DNA from: Elymus sibiricus
Lineage: Eukaryota > Streptophyta > Magnoliopsida > Poales > Poaceae
Length of the DNA: 64,000 bases
Reading direction: 5' to 3'
Assembly: GCA_039707655.1 (NCBI GenBank)
Contig: CM077665.1
Coordinates: 314,402,486 to 314,466,485 of the forward strand
Positions 1 through 10,219 of this stretch are shown here, piece after piece. The notes beneath the pieces are model-generated. The model searched no databases. It had not been told where the DNA came from and worked only from the letters and a program-made list of their open reading frames with translations. The position numbers and the translations under genes were made by a program. Each line of letters starts with the position of its first letter. Positions within the stretch are counted from its first letter, which is position 1.

Positions 1-517
1 AAGGGATCCCAGAACGGCCAAATTTGAAAGGGCACAAGAGGTACATCTTATCCTGACTAAAGGTGGTCTTCGCCTGCAAAGCTCCTGGCCGTGACACAGA
101 GGTGGGCTCGCCGATGACATCCGTCCTGCCGAGCTCGTGGTCTTGGTCTTGTTGCTCCAAACAGAAACCTTTGGCGGATCCCTTGGGAACCCGCATACGT
201 CCTTGCCTCCTTAGCACGAAAGAGGAAACTATCCCCTCTGCGCCCGCTGGCGCCCGCCTGGCCTTGGTCATCATAGCTCACGTCATCGTAGACTCCTGAG
301 GCCGGGTGCCTGCATAGGAATCTCCGCTCCTCGGGAGGCAGCCTGAGGAGACCGCTCCTCTGGAGGTCTTGGCGTCATTCGCCTCGCGAGGCCGGGCCCC
401 TCGCGAGGGTCTTGTCTTGTGGGGCTAGTCGCCAGGCCGTACAGGGCCGTCGATGTGGGCCACACGCAGGGCCGCAGGCAGGCATGTCTGGGTACCCCCG
501 ATCCCAGAACGCCGACA
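1..517 (-). repeat. TatA-class LTR, right-hand part (element I)
   Basis: The stretch matches positions about 5030-5540 (the LTR of element A) almost base for base and stops at the same terminus, CGCCGACA, at 517. Beyond 517 the sequence switches to the internal part of element C. The piece is therefore the right end of another TatA-class LTR whose remainder lies left of the window. It could be a solo LTR or the 5' LTR end of a minus-oriented element; the window cannot decide. The expected target duplication partner would be TCTAG at 518-522. Confidence 0.85.
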
Positions 518-1022
518 TCTAGCTACTATTTTTCTTGTTCAAGAATTTGACATTATCATACAAGAAGCTAGAAATATATTTGATCATTATAGGATTAATT
601 ATGAGTGTCCACCAATAGAAGGAATCCTTTATGAGTTAGAAGTTATGAGGAAATTGAAGTCTACGGATTATATTGCTTATCATGAAAATCTTAGAAAGAA
701 GGTTCCACCAAATAAACTAGATGATAAAATTTCTAAACACAATGATCAATTTTCTATACCAAAACTTGGAATGGGTTATGAACTTGAGAGATCATTGAGG
801 AAATATCTTTATCAAAACTTATACAATGAGCAGATAGCCATCACCTATGAGAAACCAAAGGAGGGACCACCTATTCCTTCCGAAATAGACCTCTCGGACC
901 CTTGTGTTGTGAAGTTTAGTCCCTTCAATTATTTTTGTTTAACTATTAGGAAGCTTGCTGCTGAAAGAAGGGAATATGATTTTAGCATGACAGATCGTCT
1001 TCATGATTACTACAACACTTGA
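518..1022 (+). CDS. C-terminal part of an unrecognised retroelement protein (element C)
   Basis: An open frame runs from the LTR junction to TGA at 1020-1022, about 168 codons. Upstream of 518 the frame only crosses LTR sequence, so the first 21 codons of any ATG at 453 are not part of the protein. The visible part is charged and AT-rich, with motifs such as FDIIIQEARNIF, LKSTDYIAYHENLRKK and GPPIPSEID. It has no protease, reverse transcriptase or integrase signature and no zinc knuckle. It ends just before the 3' untranslated region of a Gypsy element, so it is probably the last domain of that element's polyprotein or of an extra ORF. I do not recognise the fold. Confidence 0.5.
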
Positions 1023-1739
1023 AACTATGCATTATGCCTAGCTACGGGCATAAAACAATAGCGCTTGTTGGGAGGCAACCCAATATGTATCTTTATTTTT
1101 GTTTTTACTTTATGTTTTTGTGTGATAACATGATTGTTGCCTCTGTAATGATTGTATTTTTATGTTTTAATTAGTGTTTGTGCCAAGTAAAGCCTTTGGG
1201 ATGACTCACAAGATGAGTAGAAACGATGCTGAATCTGAAACAGCAACTTTGACTCCAGTGCAAGAATTTTCATTTTTTCTGAAGCGTGATAATGATCTAA
1301 AATTTTAACACAGTATTTCTATACAAATTCTTTACATTGTCCTAATTTTTTAGAATTTTTAGAGTTACAGAAGTATGGGCTCTTTACAGATTTCTACAGA
1401 CTGTTCTGTTTTAATCAGATTCTGTTTTGCTTGCATAGTTTGCTTGTTTTGATTATGCCATGGACTATATCAGGGGGGTGTAAGCCATGGGGAAGTTAGA
1501 ATACAGTACCTATTATGCAAAAAGGAATTTGAATCAATTTATCACAGTACCTCAAGTATGCAAGATGTTTCTTATACTAACGGATCTCATGAAGTTTTGT
1601 TGAGTTTTGTGTGATTGAAGTTTTCAAGTCTTGGGTGTGATCAAAATGGACTATGGAATAACGAGTAGCAAGAGCCCAAGCTTGGGGATGCCCAAGGCAT
1701 CCCAAGTATAATTCTAAGGAGACTCAAGCGTCTAAGCTT

Positions 1740-1763
1740 GGGGATGCCCCGGAAGGCATCCCC
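1740..1763. repeat. Perfect 9-bp hairpin in element C
   Basis: GGGGATGCC at 1740-1748 and GGCATCCCC at 1755-1763 are exact inverted copies separated by the six bases CCGGAA. A weaker version, GGGGATGCCCAAGGCATCCC, lies at about 1684-1703. The arrangement would fold into a stable RNA hairpin in the 3' untranslated part of the element transcript; a packaging or stability role is only a guess. Confidence 0.6.
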
Positions 1764-3005
1764 TGTTTCGTCTTAATCCATTGGTATGTCACTTGGAGCT
1801 ATATTTTTATTCATCACATGATATGTGTTTTGCTTGGAGCGTCGTTTCCTTTTGTTTGCTTTTACTTTCAGTTTGTCACAGTCATCATTTGCTGGACACA
1901 CCTATTTGAGAGAGACACACCTTCTTGATAATTTGCTAGAATACTCTATGTGCATCACTTATATCTTTTGAGCTAGGCAGTTGCTCTAGTACTTCACTTA
2001 TATCTTTTTGAGCATAGTGGCGTGTAGATTTTATAGAAATAATATGCTCTCGTTCTTCACTTATATTTGTTTGAGATCTGAGTAATAGTGACGGTAATTT
2101 GAATGGGTCATAAGAATACTCCAAGAATATTAGGTATTCAACGAATGATAATCAAAACCATTGTGTAGCACATATAGAGAAGTTGTGGGTTATTGACATT
2201 GATGTGGTAATATGAAAAAGGTGTGAGTCCAAAATTGTTGATTCGTAGAAGTGTCGAGATTAAGAGGTGTTAACTTGTTATTCATCTAAAAATTAAAGAG
2301 GCATGGTGATGATGTGTGAGCATTTATATTCCTCGTTGAAATCCTAGTGTTGTTTTGAGTCGGGGGCGCGCGATGGTTAACTCCTACCAACCTCCTCCCT
2401 CGGGGCATGCGAGGAGTACTTTGATTTGTGATAAAACTAATAAACTTTGCAATAAGTATGTGAGTTCTTTATGACTAATGTGACACCATGGACATACACA
2501 TCTTCACCTTCTCATATTTTCTAGCCTCTTCGGTACCGTGCATAGCCCATTCTCACCTCGAGGATCAAAACCCCGTGACATGATACGCTCTGTTGCACAT
2601 AAGCCTCATTATATCTTCCTCAAAACAGCCACCATACCTACCTATCATGACATTTCCATAGCCATTCCGAGATATATTGCCATGCAAATTCCATCGTCAC
2701 TTCACATGACTAGTTCGTTCATCATCATAATGCTTTGCATGATCGTATAGAGCTGACATAGTATTTGTGGCAAAGCCACTGTTCTTCATATTTTTGATAC
2801 ATGTCACGCTAGATCATTGCACATCCTAGTACACTACCAGTGGCATTCATACAGAGTCATATCTTCCTATCAGTTCTTCATGTTGAGATTGTAAGTAAAT
2901 AAAAGTGTGATGATCATCATTTAGAGCATTGTGCCAGTGTGGAAAGGATGATGGAGACTATAATTCCCCCCACAAGTCGGGATGAGAGTCCGGACGAAAA
3001 ATGAA

Positions 3006-3115
3006 ATAAAAATGGGGGAGGCCAAATGAGCCCACCATATAAAAAAGGAGAAAATGGGGGAGGCAAAAAAGAAAAGAAAAGAGAAAAGCCCACCATAAAA
3101 AATAAAAATAAATAA
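3006..3115 (+). repeat. Duplicated purine-rich block
   Basis: Two copies of AATGGGGGAGGC followed by an A/G-rich run and AGCCCACCATA lie in tandem. This is a simple internal duplication within the untranslated part of element C. Confidence 0.6.
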
Positions 3116-3867
3116 AATGAGAGAAAAAAGAGAAGGGACTTTGCTACTATCCTTTACCACATTTGTGCCTCAGAGTAGCACCATGTTCTTCATATAGAGA
3201 GTCTCCTATGTTGACACTTCCACATGCTAGCGGGAATTACCTCTTCATATAATAAACTTGGCTTGTATATTCCAATGACGGGCTTCCTCAAATGCCCGAG
3301 GTCTTCATGAGCAAGCAAGTTTGATGCACACCCCACTTAGCTTCAGTTGAGCTTTCATACACTTATAGCTCTAGTGCATCATTTGCATGGCAATCCCTAC
3401 TCCTCGCATTGATATCTATCGATGAGCATCTCCATAGCTCGTTGGTATGCCTAGTTGATGCGAGACTATCTTCTCCACTTTTTACCCCTTTGATACCTAC
3501 CACCATATTCTATTCCACCTATATGCTATGTCCAATGGTTCACGCTCATGTATTGCGTGAAGAATAAAAAGTTGATGCATATTGAAAAAGTACGATCCAA
3601 TTGCCTGACTTGGACACCGTGGTGCTTAACATTTGTATCTATGTGGTGAAGACGGAGTCATGCCTTGCTAATATAATAAGATGAATAGGGGTAAAACATT
3701 CTTTTAGGATCGTATACTTTGAAAAATTAATGATTTTGTTTCTTATACTTATAAATATTACTATGTTGATGTTTGTTAATTCATCAGTTCTCAATGAGCA
3801 TACATACCAAAGATTACATAATGGGTAGCATATCAAATAAAAAATTATGTTCTTATCATTTACCTAC

Positions 3868-3894
3868 TCGAGGATGAGCAGGAATTAGGTATGC
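3868..3894 (+). promoter_or_regulatory. Polypurine tract region of element C
   Basis: CTCGAGGATGAGCAGGAATT followed by AGGTATGC lies immediately before the LTR start at 3895. The position and purine bias fit the site that primes plus-strand DNA synthesis. Confidence 0.55.
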
Positions 3895-4489
3895 TGATAC
3901 GTCTCCAACGTATCTATAATTTTCGATTGTTCCATGCTGATATATTATCATTCTAGGATACCTTTTGGGTATTTATTTACCAATTTATAATATTTTTGAG
4001 CACTAACCTATTGACCCAGTGCCCATTGCTAGTTCCTGTTTTCTGCGTGTTTTTGCCTTTTCAGAGTTACAATACCAAACAGAGTCCAATTTCCATGAAA
4101 CTTTTTGGTGATTTTTTTTGGACCAATACAAGACCTAGAAGCTTTGGAGGAGGGCCAGGCGATGCACCAGGGGCCCACCACATATCCAGTCACGCCCCCT
4201 AGTGGGGGTCGCGACTAGGTATGTGGTGGCCCCTAGAGCATCCCCCGACGTCGTTCTCTGGCCTATAAATTCACATCTACCCTAAAAACATCAGAAGCGC
4301 TCCAGAAACACTTTTTCCGCCGCCGCAAGCCTCTGTTCTGACGGGAGGCCATCTACACCTCCGTTCCGGCACCCTGCCAGAGGGGAGATCGATCACGGAG
4401 TGCCTCTTCATCAACCTTGCTGCCCTCACCATGATGTGTGAGTAGTGCACCGCAGACCTATGGGTCCGTAGGTAGTACCTAGATGACAA

Positions 4490-4534
<45 letters not shown>

Positions 4535-4677
4535 CTTCAATACAATATTCATCGCATCTTTGCCTTGATCTATCCGATGTAATCCCCTTGTATGGTGTGT
4601 TTGTTGGGATCCGATGAATTGTGAGTTTATGTTCAGATTATTCATGAAAAGTATTTGAGTCAAACCTGATTACTATG
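3895..4677 (+). repeat. 3' LTR of element C, first part
   Basis: The LTR starts TGATACGTCTCCAACGTATC, a start shared by several abundant Triticeae Gypsy families. It is broken at 4677 by element A; the target duplication CTATG is at 4673-4677 and again at 43107-43111. The second part runs to 43932. Together the two pieces give an LTR of about 1.6 kb. Confidence 0.85.
4491..4531. repeat. (CT)n microsatellite inside LTR C
   Basis: About 20 CT units with one interruption (CTTT) at 4501-4504. On the minus strand it generates an artificial Glu-Arg repeat in an ORF; this is not a gene. Confidence 0.95.
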
Positions 4678-5540
4678 TGTCGGAATCCGGGGCTCCGCAG
4701 ACCCAAGAAGGTTGGAACTCTGGGGCGTGTGCGAAGATCCCAACCAGCTCAAATCTCAAGCCTGCCGCCCCACAGCCAAACCCTGCCGAAGATGCGCGAG
4801 AGCGCAAGAAGATGGACACGGAGATTTACCCAGGTTCGGGCCACCTTGCGGTGTAAAACCCTACTCCTGCTTTGGGTGGATTGCCCTCACGAGGGGGCCT
4901 GAGGATGAACGAGTACAAGGGTGAGCGACCTCGCGAGGGCACTCGGGTGAGGATGGATTCGGTCCCTCTCTACGGTGGAGGCTAGCACCTATTTATAGTG
5001 GTCTGGGTCCTCTTCCCTTATCGCACAGGCGGGAAGGGATCCCACAATGGCCAAATTTGAAAGGGGACATGAGGTACAGCTTATCCTGACTAAAGGTGGT
5101 CTTCGCCTGCAAAGCAACTGGTCGTGACGCAGAGGTGGGCTCGGTGATGACATCCGTCCCGCCGAGCTCGTGGTCTTGGTCTTGTTGCACCGGAATGGAA
5201 ACCTTTGGGGGATTCCTTGGGAACCCGCGCACGTCCTTGCTTCCTTAGCACCAAAGGGGAAAATGTCCTCTCTGCGCCCGCTGGCCTAGGTCGTCACGGC
5301 TCACGTCATCGCTACCTCCTGAGGCCGGGTACCTGCATAGGAATCTCCGCTCCTCAGGAGGCCACCTGGGGAGGCCGCTCCTCCGGAGGTCTTGGCGTCG
5401 TTCTCCTCACGAGGCCGGGGCCCTCACGAGGGTCTTGTCCTGGGGGGTTTGTCGCCAGGCCGTACTGGGCCGTCGAGGTGGGCCATGTGCTGGGCCGCAG
5501 ACAGGCAGGTCTGGGTACCCCCGATCCCAGAACGCCGACA
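4678..5540 (-). repeat. 3' LTR of element A (863 bp)
   Basis: Bounded by TGTCGGAATC (plus strand) and GAACGCCGACA. A TATA-like box (TATAAATA on the minus strand) lies at 4990-4997. Compared with the 5' copy it keeps 32 bases (about 5187-5218) that the 5' copy has lost. Confidence 0.9.
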
Positions 5541-5839
5541 GTAGCCCCCGGGCCCAAGGCGCGCTCGGGCTGGCTTCGGGGCGAAGCCAAGGAAGGAAGG
5601 CCGAAGTGCCGCGGGCCCCAATCGCCCGCGGATAGGCTCGACACGTGGCGCACGACGGTATGCGGACGCCTCCACTTCCCCACGTCACCTCGGCAACCGC
5701 CCGTGCCGACAAAAACCTGGCGCGCGTAGCGGGGCCATCATTGCTCTTCTACCTCGCGTCTATCTTCTGCCCCTTCTACCTCCGTAAGCTCGCGCCTTTC
5801 TCGCCGGATCTCGCGCTTGCTCCAATCTGCCCCTCCGCC
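5541..5839 (+). other. Polypurine tract of A and upstream region of its antisense gene
   Basis: The first 20 bases read on the minus strand as a G-rich tract ending GGGCCCGGGGGCTAC directly against the LTR, the expected polypurine tract. The rest is the leader of the plus-strand gene starting at 5840. ACACGTGGC at 5641-5649 matches an ABRE/G-box core, which may be chance. No clear TATA box is visible, unlike the matching region of element B. Confidence 0.5.
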
Positions 5840-7772
5840 ATGGCTTCCAAGAAGAAGAGGGGGAGGGCCTTGATGACGCTGGAGCCCCGGCGAGGACCAG
5901 AGCCCGCGCTGGGCCGGTCCTCCGTGGTTAACCTCGAGGGGCTGGACAAAGTCCGGCCTGCAACCACCGCCAATACCAATGCGTGGGGGGCGACGAAGAT
6001 CTAGCTCGCCTCCCGGCTTTCAGTTGATCTGGAGGCCACCAATATCCCCCTTCATCTCCACGCCCTCTTCTCCGGCTTGCTCTCGCCGTTTTCAAACTTC
6101 TTCTACGCTGTGCTCGCGCACTACCAGGTCCACACACTGCATCTCGACCCCGAGTCGATCATCCTTTTCTCTACCTTCGCGTTCTTGTGCGAGGCCTTCG
6201 TGGGAATCTTCCCATCCGTGGCCCTACTTCGCCACTTCTTCTCCCTCCAGATGGTCGTCAGCGGGCAGTGCTCGGGGTGTGCGTCGCTCCGAGCGGCAGG
6301 CGCGACGACGGGTGCGGCCCTTGATGCCGATCTTCATCCAAACGCGGAGTGCTTCCGGAGGCGGTGGGTGTATGTCGACGCCGCCGCGTTCAGCCCCCTG
6401 CTCCAAATTCCGGCGGCCCCCGCGGAGCCGAGTCCCGGTTGGGAGCACGCGAAGCTCGTCGACCCGCGGCATGCGCTGGTCACTGCCAGGCTGGCCGCCC
6501 TGAAGAAGGCGGGCGTGACGATGGCGATGGTGGTGAGGGAGTTCATCCGTCGGCGAATCGCTCCCCTCCAACCACACTCTGGCCCTAGTGGGCCTTCGCC
6601 GGCCCTGATGACGCCATGAGGCTACAGGTGCCTTCCCTTCCTTCCAGCTCGTTACGCGAGGTGCTCCGCCTCCTGACTGGCGGGGAACCTGTCGCGCTTC
6701 CTCTGGAAGGGCGCCCCTTGTACAATCACTCGAACAGGGGAGCCTTCGTCCAGAAGATGCCACACTTCGACGAGTGGGGGCTGCTTCCCGAGGCCCATGC
6801 GGACCCTCGCGACGCCCTTCTCGTGGCGGCCCCAGCCTCTGGGGGTCTTGAGGTCAGTGCCCCTCGCGCGACTGCGGAGGAGCGCCCTGAGCCGCTCGCC
6901 CCTCAAGCGTCCGCCTCCATTCCTCCAATCGGCGTAGGTGATGCCACGCCCGGAGGCACGACCGCCGCTCCTGTCGCAGGGTGCCATGCGCCGGACGCCA
7001 GCGAGCCGTCCCCCGGTTCCTGCGCGTGTCGGGGGAGGAGGAGGCCCGGGAGTCGCAACGTCTCGGCCCCGGGGACCCTGAGGAAGAGGAAGTGGATCGC
7101 CCTGGATGAGTAAGCGCCCGACCTCCCTTGACTTCCGCATGACGTGCACTTCTGAGTCTTTGCTCCTCAGGTCCCCTCCTGACGAAGGAAAGAGCGCACC
7201 TCCGCCACCACCTCCCATAGATGCTGGGCCTGTGGCGGCTCCGTGCCTCGCGGGCCGCATGACCGCGCGCGGGGAGGTGCCCGCGGGGCCCAAGACTTCC
7301 CTGGGGGGCCTCGGGCCCGAGTTTCCGGTGTTCTTCTTTAGGCGTGGCCTCCAGCTTGCGGAGGCAGGGCCGAGACATCCCCTTACGATTCTTCCTGGTA
7401 GCTGGACGCCCGAGGCGTCGGCGCCTTCTTCGAGTGAAGGGGCGAGTCCCTATGAGGCGCGGCCCCGGGCCGGGGGGGGGACAGACTGTGGGCCCTCGGC
7501 CTCCGGATCCACGCTGGAGACGGGTGGCCCCTCACATGGCTTCCCTGCCGACCGGGGAGTGGAGGAAACCCCCGGTCGAGCGTTGGAGCTCGCTTGCGGT
7601 CACAGTGCTGCCCGACACGGCCTCCTTCAAGGTGCGCTGAGTGCGCTAGGCCGTCTTGGGGCCGAGCTTAACGATATCGACGCCTGCCTTGAGGCGGAAT
7701 GATTGGGCCTGGCGTGCGAATGGCGCCGACTCGAGATCGCCATCAACCTCGGTCGTCTGCAACGCGACCATG
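5840..7772 (+). pseudogene. Antisense gene of A, 5' half: PF04195-like domain protein
   Basis: The start ATG at 5840 opens MASKKKRGR, a short basic stretch. About 60 codons on, and after a stop at 5999-6004, comes a conserved block at about 6030-6250 with HLDPESIILFSTFAFLCEAF. This resembles the plant 'putative gypsy type transposon' domain (PF04195), found in extra genes carried by Tat-lineage elements. A second block near 6615-6800 (RPLYNHSN, MPHFDEWGL) also fits that family. A frameshift lies near 6585-6600, and a TGA interrupts at about 7700. A probable intron is at 7110-7170. The gene is transcribed against gag-pol and sits between the lost pol and the 3' LTR. Element E splits it at 7772; the second half is at 30190-31202. 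Function of the family is unknown. Confidence 0.65.
7110..7170 (+). other. Probable 61-bp intron in the antisense gene of A
   Basis: The donor GTAAGC at 7110 and a pyrimidine-rich acceptor TTTGCTCCTCAG ending at 7170 flank a stretch carrying an in-frame TAA. Removing it joins ...WIALDE to SPPDEGKS in one frame. Spliceable structure on the plus strand supports this being a real gene transcribed opposite to gag-pol. Confidence 0.55.
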
Positions 7773-8203
7773 TGAAGGGACGTGGATGTCGCCTAGAGGG
7801 GGGATGAATAGGCGCTTTAAAATAATTACGGTTTAGGCTTGAACAAATCCGGAATAAAACTAATGTTTAATATGTCAAGCACAAAACCTAAAACAACTAG
7901 GCTCACCTATGTGCACCAACAACTTATGCTATGCAAGATAAACAACTAAGTGATAGCAAGATATATAGCATGAAACAATATGGCTATCACAAACTAAAGT
8001 GCATAAGTAAAGGGCTCGTGTAAGAGATAACCGAGGCACGCGGAGACGACGATGTATCCCAAAGTTCACACCCTTGCGGATGTTAATCTCCGTTCGGAGC
8101 GGTGTGGAGGCACAATGCTCCCCAAGATGCCACTAAGGCCACCGTAATCTCCTCACGCCCTCGCACAATGCAAGATGCCGTGATTCCACTAAGGGACCCT
8201 TGA

Positions 8204-8310
8204 GGGCGGTCACCGAACCCGTACAAATGGCAACCCTTGGGGGCGGTCACCGGTACCCGTACACTTTGGCAACCCTTGGGGGCGGTCACCGGTACCCGTA
8301 CAAATTGCTC
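8204..8310. repeat. Three ~38-bp tandem repeats in LTR E
   Basis: GGGCGGTCACCG starts at 8204, 8241 and 8280, each followed by an (A/G)CCCGTACA motif. The same array is in the other LTR (about 16297-16400). Confidence 0.8.
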
Positions 8311-8840
8311 GGAGCTTTACACCACAATGATTGAGCTCCGAGGCACCACCAACCGTCTAGGGCACCAAGGCACCCAAGAGGAACAAGCTCTAGGGTGCAC
8401 AAACACCCAAGAGTAATAAGCTTCTCAAACTTCACTTCCACGTATCATCGTGAAGAACTCAAACCTATGCACCAAATGCAATGGCAAGGGCACACGGAGT
8501 GCCCAAGTCCTTCTCTCCCAAATCCCACCAAAGCAACTAATGCTAGGGAGGAAAATGAGAGGAAGAACAAAGAAGAACACGAAGAACTCCAAGATCTAGA
8601 TCTAAGGGGTTCCCCTCACATAGAGGAGAAAGTGATTGGTGGAAATGTGGATCTAGATCTCCTCTCCCTTTTCCCTCAAGAACTAGCAAGAATCATTGGA
8701 GGGATTGAGAGATAGCAAGCTCAAAGAAGGTCAACAATGGGGGGCAAAAACGAGCTCAAGAGTTGAGGAACCATTGGGGAAGAAGACCCCCTTAAATAGA
8801 TCCCCACGAATCTGCCCGTTATGTGCATAATAACATAGGA

Positions 8841-9062
8841 GCGGTACAACCGCTATGAGCACCGGTACAACCGGTAAAAAGCAATAAGCGGTACAACCGG
8901 TCCACAACCGCCCAAGAACCGCACCACAACAGAAACTAGTCGAGTGGTAGAGCGGTACATGGCCGGTACAACCTTCGGACCAATTCTGGAGCGGTACAAC
9001 CGCTCCAAACACCGGTTGTACCGGTCAACCGGTACAACCTCTCTATGGGGCGATACAACCTC
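8841..9062. repeat. Cluster of palindromic GGTACAACC motifs in LTR E
   Basis: Near-palindromes such as GCGGTACAACCGC, CCGGTACAACCGG and CCGGTTGTACCGG begin at about 8841, 8861, 8888, 8952, 8963, 8991 and 9012, with a variant at 9050. The opposite LTR has the matching cluster at about 16975-17205. Clusters of a short palindrome in the LTR are a described hallmark of Sireviruses. Whether this motif is the same one was not checked. Confidence 0.7.
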
Positions 9063-10219
9063 TCTATGTAAAACAGGTAAGACTAAAACAACCATAACTT
9101 TCGCATACGAGCTTCAATTTGAGCAAACTCAAGCTTGTTGGATAAAGGACAACAAGAGCTATCCAACAATGACTAGTTAAATTAAGAACAAGCAATGGAT
9201 AATAAATGCCACTAGGATAAGGAAGGTGACCTTCCCAATAAATATCCGGCAAAATCTCCAACGCCGAAAACACAATATGATGCATACGAAATCTGTTTTT
9301 GATGAGCTTGAACTTATCACGATGAAGACCATAAGCTCAAAAACTCACATCGAGAAAAACCAAATAAGGACCAAGAAAGATGATGATGCAAGGATGCAAA
9401 TGGTTTGAGCTCTCAACGAACGATACGATCAAGCTACTCACTTGAGAGCCCCTCTTGATAGTACGACAATCGATCTTATAACTCGGTCTCCCAACTTCCA
9501 CCATGAGACCAGTAAAATAGAAAACCTATCAAGGGCAAACCTATACCTTGCACATAGTCCACTTGAGCTAGATGATGATGATCTTGACGTCCTCAAGATG
9601 GACTACCTTTCTTGATTGTGTTGGCTTGATGAAGACTAGTTGATTGCTCCCCCATACTCAACTATGGGTGAGCCACTCTTCGTCACATCTTCACAAGTCC
9701 ATTGTCACCACAATGGACAACAAGCTTCAAGCATGATCACTTCGTGATGCTCCACTTGAACTTGCACACCGCAATCTTGATGACGATCACCACTTAATGT
9801 CATCCTCCATGGGTTCTATGAGATCTTCCACTTGACGCAAGCCCATGGAAACATACCTAACCCCACATAGAACTCTCACGTAGACCATGGGTTAGTACAC
9901 AAAGCGTAATGGACAATACTTACCGTACCATGAGATCACCTGATCCCTCTTGGTACATCTTGTACACTTTGTGTGTTTATCAGCTTGATTCACTCTTTGA
10001 CTTAGTCTTGATGAACCTTGTATCATATCTTCTCTATGACCAATATTTGGATAAAACCTTGAATACCACCTTGGTCACCATATAAACTCCTTGAAACCAA
10101 CAGATGGACTTCAAGAAGTGCCTATGGACAAATCCTTCGAATATAACTCAAGGCAACCATTAGTCCATAGGGATTGTTATCAATTACCAAAACCACACAT
10201 GGAGAAATGTGCTCTTACA

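Larger units (their letters stand above)
1023..3868 (+). other. Non-coding 3' part of element C
   Basis: No convincing reading frame is present; the short ORFs here lack known motifs and codon structure. The stretch is AT-rich and holds a duplicated GGGGATGCC motif (1690-1763), a duplicated purine-rich block (3006-3115) and several short repeats of the kind CTTATATCTTTTTGAG (1957-2075). Confidence 0.6.
518..3894 (+). mobile_element. Gypsy element C, 3' internal region
   Basis: This plus-strand stretch lies between the LTR end at 517 and the LTR start at 3895. It holds the end of a reading frame, a long AT-rich untranslated part and a purine-rich tract just before the LTR. The phrases following the stop codon (GCGCTTGTTGGGAGGCAACC near 1060 and the paired GGGGATGCC motifs near 1690-1760) are typical of abundant Triticeae Gypsy elements of the Sabrina/WHAM kind. 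The family name is from memory and not verified. The 5' part lies outside the window or was displaced by element I. Confidence 0.7.
7773..10219 (-). repeat. 3' LTR of element E (2447 bp)
   Basis: Begins TGAAGGGACGTGGATGTCGC and ends CTCTTACA, followed by ATCTCCCCCATTTTGG, which on the minus strand is the polypurine tract. The other LTR is nearly the same but carries 43 extra bases (about 16404-16446). No gene is visible inside. Confidence 0.85.

Noticed and set aside
4277..4663. Minus-strand ORF with a long Glu-Arg repeat
   Set aside because: It is only the translation of the (CT)n microsatellite within the LTR of C.
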